A stretch of DNA of 5,401 nt from AV17 sp046262735 (GTDB taxonomy: Bacteria > Verrucomicrobiota > Verrucomicrobiia > Chthoniobacterales > UBA10450), in contig JBHEMD010000074.1 in NCBI GenBank assembly GCA_046262735.1, positions 1 to 5,401 of the forward strand. Direction: 5' to 3'. The notes under the pieces were generated by a model. The model worked only from the letters and a program-made list of their open reading frames with translations, had not been told where the DNA came from and ran no database searches. Shown one piece after another: positions 1-5,159 of this stretch. Numbering within the stretch: position 1 is the first letter of the stretch; every line of letters starts with the position of its first letter. A program made the position numbers and the translations under genes.

Positions 1-3
1 TGC

Positions 4-26
4 GATTTGCGCGGCAAACGCAAATC
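4..26. repeat. Small perfect inverted repeat
   Basis: The arms GATTTGCG (4-11) and CGCAAATC (19-26) are perfectly complementary around a 7-base loop. The repeat lies downstream of the small - strand gene that ends at 97, so it could help end that transcript. No T-run can be seen after the stem on the - strand because the window ends there. It could equally be part of an intergenic repeat cut by the window edge. Confidence 0.45.
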
Positions 27-36
27 TACCCTGATG

Positions 37-64
37 GGGCGAGACTCTGTCGAGCCGACGAGTC
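37..64 (+). repeat. Partial copy of the palindromic repeat seen at 3476-3540
   Basis: The 21 bases at 37-57 match the reverse complement of 3514-3534 at 20 of 21 positions, differing by T versus C in the middle. Only this half is well preserved. The sequence that follows resembles the other half only loosely, and the central AT-rich loop is missing. The copy also folds by itself: GACTC (43-47) pairs with GAGTC (60-64), and GTCG (49-52) with CGAC (56-59), leaving one bulged T and a 3-base loop. It lies just downstream of the small secreted-protein gene ending at 97. It is read as a degraded interspersed repeat. Confidence 0.6.
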
Positions 65-96
65 CGCGGGTTGGAGTGACGAACCTTTACGCTCGC

Positions 97-411
97 TTAA
101 TCTTCGTCAACGATCACACGCTCGGCCGCACTCGTCTGCCCTCTCGCACCGTAAACGATCACGCGAGTCCCTGGCTTGATGAGGTGTTCGTCGATCTTTC
201 TTCCGGCTTTGTTCGCGTAATGGACGGTCTTGCCCAGGACATAACTGATCGGGTTTTCGTCCTTTTCGGTGCGGACGACGATCGTCTTGCCATGCTCGTA
301 CTTGGTCACGGTCCCATGCGTGCCGGTGGTCGTCTCTGCGGTCGTCGTGGTCTGCGCAAACGCCAGCGGGGCAGCCAGCGCGCACGCAATTGCAATAATT
401 GTTCGCTTCAT
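97..411 (-). CDS. Small exported protein of unknown function (paralogue of the gene at 571-918)
   Basis: Encodes about 104 residues. The N-terminus is a classical Sec signal peptide: MKR, then a hydrophobic run, ending AFA|Q, a good signal peptidase I site. A short Thr-rich spacer follows the predicted cut. The mature domain of about 70 residues looks beta-rich and opens GTVTKYEHGKTIVV. The C-terminus is acidic (ERVIVDED). The product should be periplasmic or secreted, with no transmembrane anchor and no lipobox. It aligns along its full length with the product of 571-918, so the two are tandem paralogues. An ATG at 417 adds Met-Arg, but the one at 411 is preferred. It aligns with the MKK start of the paralogue and lies 9 bases from a GGAG on the - strand (421-424), whereas 417 leaves only 3 bases. 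The family seems common in Verrucomicrobiota (from memory), but no function is known to me. Confidence 0.85.
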   Translation of the reverse strand: MKRTIIAIACALAAPLAFAQTTTTAETTTGTHGTVTKYEHGKTIVVRTEKDENPISYVLGKTVHYANKAGRKIDEHLIKPGTRVIVYGARGQTSAAERVIVDED

Positions 412-417
412 ACGCAT

Positions 418-449
418 GTTCTCCGGTTGATGTTCCTACTTGAAGCTTC
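418..449 (-). promoter_or_regulatory. Leader and ribosome binding site of the small gene at 97-411
   Basis: Read on the - strand, this leader contains AAGCTTC (442-448), CATCAACC (425-432) and GGAG (421-424) before the start codon. The first two motifs recur in the same order ahead of the paralogue at 571-918, which suggests a leader copied with the gene or kept under selection. No convincing -35/-10 pair was found. Because a terminator separates the two genes, this gene probably has its own promoter between 449 and 505. Confidence 0.4.
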
Positions 450-504
450 GCGACTGCCGAACCCCGCGGATGCTCTCAATGGCTTTCGGCTGGGCAACGC
501 GCCG

Positions 505-544
505 AATAACAAAAGCCGCAGGTCCATTTCGGAACCTGCGGCTT
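505..544 (-). terminator. Rho-independent terminator of the gene at 571-918
   Basis: On the - strand an 11-bp GC-rich stem, AAGCCGCAGGT pairing with ACCTGCGGCTT, is extended by two G-C pairs around one bulged A and closes on a 5-base loop (526-530). The T-rich tail TTTTGTTATT (514 down to 505) follows immediately. The structure starts 26 bases after the stop codon at 571-573. Stem, loop and tail are all textbook, so transcription from the upstream small gene should end here rather than run into the paralogue. Confidence 0.88.
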
Positions 545-570
545 CGAATTTCGTTTCTTCGCTGTCGCGA

Positions 571-918
571 TTAATCTTCGACAAGGACGCGCTCAACCGT
601 GCGACTGTCGCCGGTGCCCGCGTAATACACGCGCACTTTTTGACCGGCCCGCAGCGGAGCCGTCACCACTTTACCGGTGGCGTCCACGATGTTCGCGGCC
701 GTGCCGAGGGCGAAGCTGACTGGCCCTTCGGTGCTCTTGACCACAATCGTCTTGCCGGGCGTATAAGTCGTGACCGTACCAGCCGCGTAGGTCGTGCTGG
801 TCGACGTTGTTGTCGTGGTTGGTTGTGTTGTCGTTTGTTCTGTCGTAGTCGTGCTTGTCTGCGCGAACGCCAATGGCGTAATCAGCGCGCAAGCCAAACC
901 AAGGATTGTTTTCTTCAT
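571..918 (-). CDS. Small exported Thr-rich protein of unknown function (paralogue of the gene at 97-411)
   Basis: Encodes 115 residues. Residues 1-19 form a Sec signal peptide (MKK, hydrophobic core, AFA|Q cleavage site). Residues 21-44 are a low-complexity linker made mostly of Thr. The C-terminal domain of about 70 residues begins GTVTTYTPGKTIVV and ends VERVLVED. That domain matches the neighbouring paralogue through GTVT-Y--GKTIVV, P-S--LG, VxVY and the VERVxVED end. The Thr-rich linker is about 15 residues longer than in the neighbour. The Cys inside the signal peptide is not in a lipobox, so a soluble periplasmic or secreted protein is expected. The only ATG that gives the full signal peptide is at 918; no Shine-Dalgarno is evident. 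A terminator follows the gene. Function is unknown to me; a small beta-barrel or SH3-like fold is only a guess. Confidence 0.87.
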   Translation of the reverse strand: MKKTILGLACALITPLAFAQTSTTTTEQTTTQPTTTTTSTSTTYAAGTVTTYTPGKTIVVKSTEGPVSFALGTAANIVDATGKVVTAPLRAGQKVRVYYAGTGDSRTVERVLVED

Positions 919-1082
919 GATGGTGTCTGTTCTGGTTGATGCTTCTTAACAGCCTCGCGGATACGAAGCTTTGGGACGGATTGACCCGTCCACTTAGATT
1001 GGACTTGATACGGCGCCGCGCTATTCACCCTTTTTTGGGCAAATGAGCCATTGAGACACCATTCACATCGGCTAATGTCGTC
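919..1082. promoter_or_regulatory. Divergent control region between the small gene pair and purL
   Basis: These 164 bases must hold the promoter of the - strand small gene and probably that of the purL operon. Visible elements are CATCAACC (934-941, - strand) and AAGCTTC (965-971, - strand), both shared with the leader of the paralogue. A hairpin is formed by GGACGG (974-979) and CCGTCC (986-991). A run of six T lies at 1031-1036. A weak + strand sigma-70-like candidate is TTGGGA (971-976) with TAGATT (995-1000), spacing 18; it is speculative. No PurR-type box and no purine riboswitch fold were recognised. No Shine-Dalgarno is seen just before purL. Confidence 0.4.
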
Positions 1083-3473
1083 GTGTCGATGATCCGCTCG
1101 ACTGTCGATCCACCGATCACGCCTGACCTGGTGGCGAAACACGGTCTCACCCCAGACGAATTCGAGCGCATCAGGAAAATTCTCGGGCGCGAGCCGAATT
1201 TCACCGAGCTGGGGATCTTTTCGGTCATGTGGAGCGAGCATTGCTCGTACAAAAATTCCCGGCGCGAGCTGAAGAAACTTCCGACCAGCGGGCCAAACAT
1301 TCTCGTCAGAGCCGGCGAAGAAAATGCGGGGGTCGTCGACATCGGCGATGGCTGGGCGATCGCGTTCAAGATCGAAAGCCATAATCATCCGAGCGCGATC
1401 GAGCCGTTCCAAGGCGCCGCCACTGGTGTCGGCGGAATCATTCGCGACATTTTCACGATGGGCGCGCGCCCGGAGTTTTGCCTCAACTCGCTGCGCTTCG
1501 GGCCGATCACAGATGAAAATTCGAAATCGGAAATCCAAAGTCCAAAATTAGCGGCGAATCGTCGCTTGTTTACCGGTGTCGTCTCTGGAATCGCCCACTA
1601 CGGCAATTGCATCGGAATTCCGACGATCGGGGGCGAGATTTATTTTGACGAAAGCTTCGAGGGCAATCCGCTTGTGAATGTTTTTTGCCTGGGCGTCCTG
1701 CGACACGACCAGCTCGCGCGCGGCAAAGCGGAAGGTGTCGGAAACCCGGTCTTCTACGTCGGCGCCGAGACCGGCCGCGACGGTTTGGCCGGCGCCGCAT
1801 TCGCCTCGCGCGAACTGACGGAACAATCCCGCAAAGATCGACCAGCAGTGCAAGTCGGTGACCCGTTTAAGGAAAAACTTTTGCTCGAAGCATGTTTGGA
1901 ACTTCTCGCCCACGATGCGGTCGCCGGTATCCAGGACATGGGCGCAGCGGGCCTGACTTGTTCGACATGCGAAACGGCCAGCCGCGGGGGCAGCGGGATT
2001 GAGATCGACCTGAATCAAGTGCCCAAGCGCGAGTCCGGAATGACGCCGTACGAAATCATGCTCAGTGAATCGCAGGAACGGATGCTCATCATCGCCAAAC
2101 GCAGCAAAGAAAATCTCGTGCGGGAGATTTTCGACAAATGGGACGTTCCCTGGGCCGAAATCGGCCGCGTCACTGATGACGGCATCATGCGCGTACGCAA
2201 CAACGGCACAATCGCCGCCGAGATTCCAGCGAAACCTCTCGCCGAAGAAGCTCCGCTCTATTCCCGCGAAGCGAAAGCTCCTTCTTCTGTGGCCGGGATC
2301 GGCGATCCCGGCTACAACGATCTTCCGAAGATCGACAATCACGACGCGCTCCGCCAGTTACTCCGCGACCCGACCATCGCTTCAAAGAATTGGGTTTATC
2401 GCCAATACGATCACACCGTGCGGACCGGCACGATTGTGAAGCCAGGCTCGGACGCCGCCGTTTATTTTGTCCGCTACGCGAACAAAATTTTGGCCGCCAC
2501 GACAGATTGCAACTCGCTCTACTGCGCACTCGACCCGCGCGAAGGCGCGAAAATCGCCGTTGCCGAAGCGGCCCGCAATCTCACGTGTTCCGGCGCCAAA
2601 CCCCTGGCCGTGACCGACAATTTGAATTTTGGCAACCCGTATAAGCCCGAAAACTTCTGGCAGTTGCGTGAAGCTGTTGAAGGCGTCGCCGAAGCCTGCC
2701 GCGCGTTCGACACGCCGGTGGCCGGCGGCAACGTCTCTTTATATAATGAGAGCCCCGCCGGAGTGGTCGATCCCACTCCGACCATCGGGATGGTCGGCTT
2801 GATCGACAAAGAAGCGCACATCACCAACCAGTGGTTCAAAAACGCCGGCGACGAGATTGTTCTTGTCGGCGCGATCACATCGGCTGTGGCCGGCATCGAT
2901 GATGCCGGCACCGCGATCACCGATCGCGGCTACAGCCTCGGCGGCTCGCGTTATCTAAAAGTTTGCCATGGCCTCAAAGTCGGCCCCTGCCCACAGGTCG
3001 ATCTTGCCCACGAGGTCAAAATCCAAAATACCGTGCGCGAGCTCATCCGCGACGGTGTCGGGAGGAGCGCGCACGATTGCAGCGACGGCGGTCTCGCTGT
3101 CGCGCTCGCCGAATCCTGTTTTAATCGGGAGAAGTTGTTCGGCGCGGATGTCGACCTTGGCGGTGTAGAGGCGGCTGTCTCAGCCGCAAATGAAAAGCGG
3201 GTGCGGACACCCGCCATTACACTTTTCAACGAAGCGCAATCGCGCATCGTCATCTCGGTCGCGCTGGAGAATATCGCTCGCACGTTGTCGATCTTGCGCG
3301 AACACGACGTTCCATTTCAGCAGCTCGGCAAAGTCGGCGGCAACGAGCTGCGTATCCGAGTTAAGGAGGAGACGTTCCGCTGGCCCATCGCCGACCTTCA
3401 CGACGACTGGTGGAACACCATTCGCCGCGCGGTGGAGAGCGACTCATCGACCGAGCGCATTCCGAGTTTATAG
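1083..3473 (+). CDS. purL: Phosphoribosylformylglycinamidine synthase, PurL subunit (FGAM synthase II, small type)
   Basis: Catalyses ATP-dependent conversion of FGAR to FGAM, step 4 of IMP synthesis, in the cytosol, using ammonia delivered by PurQ with PurS as partner. Family motifs appear in order: SEHCSYKNSR (51-60, active-site His53), ESHNHPSAIEP (98-108) with the following Gly-rich ATP site, GIQDMGAAGLT (282-292), SESQERM (328-334), TDNLNFGNP (511-519), GGNVSLYNES (548-557) and HDCSDGGLAVALAES (664-678). There is no fused glutaminase domain, so this is the PurSLQ-type enzyme. At 796 aa it is about 54 longer than B. subtilis PurL (742, from memory). The extra length is mainly three repeat-like inserts near residues 145-156, 601-617 and 697-711, all outside the core motifs, so the enzyme is probably active. 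The start is GTG 1083 or ATG 1089; an in-frame stop at 1044 limits alternatives and neither has a clear ribosome site. Confidence 0.97.
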   Translation: MSMIRSTVDPPITPDLVAKHGLTPDEFERIRKILGREPNFTELGIFSVMWSEHCSYKNSRRELKKLPTSGPNILVRAGEENAGVVDIGDGWAIAFKIESHNHPSAIEPFQGAATGVGGIIRDIFTMGARPEFCLNSLRFGPITDENSKSEIQSPKLAANRRLFTGVVSGIAHYGNCIGIPTIGGEIYFDESFEGNPLVNVFCLGVLRHDQLARGKAEGVGNPVFYVGAETGRDGLAGAAFASRELTEQSRKDRPAVQVGDPFKEKLLLEACLELLAHDAVAGIQDMGAAGLTCSTCETASRGGSGIEIDLNQVPKRESGMTPYEIMLSESQERMLIIAKRSKENLVREIFDKWDVPWAEIGRVTDDGIMRVRNNGTIAAEIPAKPLAEEAPLYSREAKAPSSVAGIGDPGYNDLPKIDNHDALRQLLRDPTIASKNWVYRQYDHTVRTGTIVKPGSDAAVYFVRYANKILAATTDCNSLYCALDPREGAKIAVAEAARNLTCSGAKPLAVTDNLNFGNPYKPENFWQLREAVEGVAEACRAFDTPVAGGNVSLYNESPAGVVDPTPTIGMVGLIDKEAHITNQWFKNAGDEIVLVGAITSAVAGIDDAGTAITDRGYSLGGSRYLKVCHGLKVGPCPQVDLAHEVKIQNTVRELIRDGVGRSAHDCSDGGLAVALAESCFNREKLFGADVDLGGVEAAVSAANEKRVRTPAITLFNEAQSRIVISVALENIARTLSILREHDVPFQQLGKVGGNELRIRVKEETFRWPIADLHDDWWNTIRRAVESDSSTERIPSL
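1515..1550 (+). repeat. AT-rich repeat-like in-frame insertion in purL
   Basis: These 36 bases encode 12 residues (Glu-Asn-Ser-Lys to Pro-Lys-Leu). They are only about 31% GC (11 of 36) inside a clearly GC-rich gene, and consist of loosely repeated 8-base units of the type TCGAAATC, GGAAATCC, AAAGTCC. The B. subtilis protein has about 11 residues between the FG-E/P-L/I motif and the VV-GI motif, while this one has 23. The excess of 12 equals the length of the odd stretch. The reading frame is kept. Similar AAATCC-type strings are familiar from intergenic DNA of Verrucomicrobiota and Planctomycetota, recalled from memory. Confidence 0.6.
2288..2316 (+). repeat. Palindromic element in purL linker (copy 1)
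   Basis: The arms GCCGGGATC (2292-2300) and GATCCCGGC (2304-2312) are perfect complements around a 3-base loop. The flanking TGTG and TACA extend the stem by four pairs, one of them G-T. The stretch encodes VAGIGDPGY in the variable linker between the first and second halves of PurL. It shares its ends (CTGTGGCCGG before, CGGCTACA after) with the longer element at 2884-2934. From memory the linker is no longer than in B. subtilis, so this copy may have replaced sequence rather than added it, or may have arisen within an existing linker. Confidence 0.6.
2884..2934 (+). repeat. Double-hairpin in-frame element in purL (copy 2)
   Basis: There are two perfect hairpins one base apart: GCCGGCATC (2889-2897) with GATGCCGGC (2901-2909), and CCGCGATC (2911-2918) with GATCGCGG (2922-2929), each with a 3-base loop. 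Outer CTGT (2884-2887) can pair with ACAG (2932-2935), giving a three-way junction. The 51 bases equal 17 codons, which matches the roughly 17 residues by which this loop (AVAGIDDAGTAITDRGY) exceeds B. subtilis PurL. The first hairpin differs from the 2292 hairpin at four positions. Two of these are a compensating G-C to C-G swap in the stem and the other two are in the loop. Confidence 0.7.
3171..3214 (+). repeat. Second double-hairpin in-frame element in purL
   Basis: Two perfect 7-bp hairpins stand 9 bases apart: GCGGCTG (3171-3177) with CAGCCGC (3181-3187), and GCGGGTG (3197-3203) with CACCCGC (3208-3214). They encode AAVSAANEKRVRTPA in a loop just before the conserved LFNEAQSR motif. In B. 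subtilis PurL (from memory) this loop is about 15 residues shorter. The sequence is unrelated to the 2884 element, so it would be a separate repeat family. Its outer limits cannot be fixed from one copy. Confidence 0.6.
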
Positions 3474-3475
3474 TG

Positions 3476-3540
3476 TCGGTAGGACGACGCCTCTGCGGAG
3501 CCGTCGAATTTTTCGGCTCGACGGAGTCTCGCCCTACCGA
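3476..3540. repeat. 65-bp palindromic intergenic repeat between purL and purF
   Basis: The left arm (3476-3503) and right arm (3514-3540) are imperfect inverted copies with terminal TCGGTAGG / CCTACCGA and inner GAGCCG / CGGCTC, around a 10-base AT-rich loop (3504-3513). It begins two bases after the purL stop codon. A half copy lies at 37-57 in the opposite orientation. Size and shape fit a REP or MITE-remnant style dispersed palindrome. In mRNA it would form a long hairpin between two operon genes and could stabilise the upstream message or attenuate transcription. No U-run follows, so it is not a standard terminator. Confidence 0.8.
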
Positions 3541-3613
3541 AGAGAGATTGAATGCAAACCAATTTGGTTGATTGTTTAGTGTGAGCGTTCCCGAACACAG
3601 TGGCACTCCCGAG

Positions 3614-5080
3614 ATGAGTGAACGCGAGGCGTATCCGCAGCACGAGTGCGGGCTCTTCGGCGTGTTCGGTCATCCGAACGCCGCCGTGCTGACATACTAC
3701 GGCCTGTTCGCGCTGCAGCACCGCGGCCAGGAAAGCGCCGGGATCGTGACGAGCAACGGCCCGGGCACATCGTTTCTGTTGCACAAAGACATGGGGCTGG
3801 TCTCGCAAGTCTTCGGCCAGGCCGAACTCGAGCAACTCAAAGGCAGCCGCGCCATCGGGCACACCCGCTACTCGACGACTGGGACGAGCACGGTCAAAAA
3901 TGCGCAACCCTTCGTGGTCGATTGTGTGCGCGGCCAAATGGCCATCGCCCACAACGGGAACCTGACCAATGCCGACATCCTGCGCGACGAACTCGAGCGC
4001 AAAGGTTCCATTTTCCAAACCACCGCCGATAGCGAGATCATTCTCCATCTTCTGGCGCGACCCGCCGACAACGGCGCGAGCGTGCTGGCGGCGCTGCGCA
4101 AAATCCAGGGCGCCTTTTCACTCCTGATCATGAGCGAACGCGAGCTCATCGCCGTGCGCGATCCATTTGGCTGGCGGCCGCTTTCGTTAGGCAAACTCGA
4201 CGGCGCTTACGTGCTGGCCTCGGAAACCTGCGCGTTCGATCTAATCCACGCGGAGTTCATTCGTGAAATCAAGCCGGGCGAAGTCCTGATCATCGACGAG
4301 CACGGCCTGCGCTCCGAATTCCCATTTCCGCCCGAGCAACCCGCCTTTTGCATGTTCGAATACGTCTATTTCGCGCGGCCGGACAGCATCATCGGCGGGG
4401 TAAACGTCGGCAAATTGCGCATGGAAATGGGCCGCGAGCTGGCGCGAAAATTCCCCGTCGAAGCCGATGTGGTTGTTCCGGTTCCCGACTCCGGCAACTA
4501 TGCCGCGCTCGGTTTTGCGGAAGAGCTCAAGATTCCCTACGGCCACGCGTTCGTCCGCAATCACTACATCGGCCGCACCTTTTTGCAGCCGAGCCAGCTC
4601 ATCCGCGATTTCGACGTGCGCGTGAAACTCAATCTGATCAAGGAAATGATCGCTGGGAAACGTGTTGTCGTGGTGGACGACTCGATCGTGCGCGGCACGA
4701 CCGCCCGCGCGCGCGTCGTCAATTTGCGCGAAGCCGGAGCGAAAGAAGTGCACATGCGCGTGAGTTGCCCGCCGCACCGGTTCGCCTGCCATTACGGAAT
4801 CGATTTCCCAGACCCGCAAAAACTCATCGCCAACCAGATGTCGATGGAAGAGATCCAGAAATATCTCGGCGTCGACAGCCTCGGTTACCTCGATGTCGAA
4901 GGCATGGTGCGCGCCACCGGTAAACCGCTGAACGAATTCTGTCTCGCCTGTTTTACCGGTAACTATCCCCTGCCCGTCGATCCCGCGCTCGACAAATTCA
5001 TCATGGAAAAACGAGAAAACCGCTCCAAAGCGCTGGCCGACCAGGAGCGGCATCCGACGTTGTTCGCGGACTTGAAATGA
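3614..5080 (+). CDS. purF: Amidophosphoribosyltransferase (glutamine PRPP amidotransferase)
   Basis: Catalyses the first committed step of purine synthesis: PRPP plus glutamine gives phosphoribosylamine, in the cytosol. From ATG 3614 the protein is 488 aa. An 11-residue propeptide ends before Cys12, the expected N-terminal nucleophile after autocleavage, as in B. subtilis PurF. The class II glutaminase domain follows, with LQHRGQESAGI (34-44), IGHTRYST (81-88) and AHNGNLTN (112-119). The phosphoribosyltransferase domain carries the PRPP loop VVVVDDSIVRGTT (351-363). Cys246, Cys392, Cys443 and Cys446 match the four [4Fe-4S] ligands of the B. subtilis enzyme, so this is the iron-sulfur type. 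In-frame TTG 3572 and GTG 3581 would lengthen the propeptide, and the exact match in propeptide length favours 3614. No clear Shine-Dalgarno is seen. The C-terminus runs about 12 residues beyond the family norm. The gene is probably co-transcribed with purL and purM. Confidence 0.97.
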   Translation: MSEREAYPQHECGLFGVFGHPNAAVLTYYGLFALQHRGQESAGIVTSNGPGTSFLLHKDMGLVSQVFGQAELEQLKGSRAIGHTRYSTTGTSTVKNAQPFVVDCVRGQMAIAHNGNLTNADILRDELERKGSIFQTTADSEIILHLLARPADNGASVLAALRKIQGAFSLLIMSERELIAVRDPFGWRPLSLGKLDGAYVLASETCAFDLIHAEFIREIKPGEVLIIDEHGLRSEFPFPPEQPAFCMFEYVYFARPDSIIGGVNVGKLRMEMGRELARKFPVEADVVVPVPDSGNYAALGFAEELKIPYGHAFVRNHYIGRTFLQPSQLIRDFDVRVKLNLIKEMIAGKRVVVVDDSIVRGTTARARVVNLREAGAKEVHMRVSCPPHRFACHYGIDFPDPQKLIANQMSMEEIQKYLGVDSLGYLDVEGMVRATGKPLNEFCLACFTGNYPLPVDPALDKFIMEKRENRSKALADQERHPTLFADLK

Positions 5081-5083
5081 TTG

Positions 5084-5140
5084 GAATGACGAAGGAATGC
5101 ACGAATCGTTTTGTCATTCGTCATTAGTCATTCGTCATTT
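5084..5140. repeat. 7-bp tandem repeat and imperfect hairpin between purF and purM
   Basis: Four tandem 7-base units GTCATTN fill 5113-5140 (last base C, A, C, T). The inverse unit GAATGAC occurs at 5084-5090. AATGACGAA (5085-5093) pairs perfectly with TTCGTCATT (5131-5139), and the inner parts pair imperfectly, so nearly the whole intergenic stretch can fold into one hairpin. No T-run follows. Repeats of this look are familiar from Verrucomicrobiota intergenic DNA (from memory). Possible effects are mRNA stability or translation coupling between purF and purM. Confidence 0.72.
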
Positions 5141-5159
5141 CGCCCGCGGCGTTTAAGCG

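Noticed and set aside
571..918. Possible lipoprotein because of a Cys in the signal peptide
   Set aside because: The residue at -3 is Gly, the Cys is too early, and a clean AFA|Q signal peptidase I site follows.
7..939. A 310-codon + strand open frame across the small gene pair
   Set aside because: It is antisense to two genes with clear signal peptides and mutual homology. Its product is Arg-rich and low in recognisable motifs, and it reads through a terminator and repeats.
919..1082. Purine riboswitch or PurR box upstream of purL
   Set aside because: No conserved purine aptamer core and no recognisable Pur box were seen.
2151..2165. Short palindrome GGCCGA/TCGGCC in purL
   Set aside because: It encodes the ordinary AEIGR segment without any length excess, so chance is sufficient.
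915..2342. Long - strand open frames opposite the start and middle of purL
   Set aside because: They are shadows of the GC-rich purL codons; purL carries all family motifs on the + strand.
3572..3613. Earlier purF starts (TTG 3572, GTG 3581)
   Set aside because: The ATG at 3614 gives exactly the 11-residue propeptide known for the Bacillus-type enzyme; the upstream residues show no family likeness.
4916..4960. 9-bp inverted repeat ACCGGTAAA / TTTACCGGT in purF
   Set aside because: Both arms encode conserved residues (ATGK and CFTGN) and there is no extra length, so it is probably coincidence.
4241..5053. A 270-codon - strand open frame opposite purF
   Set aside because: It is a mirror frame of purF with no family signature.
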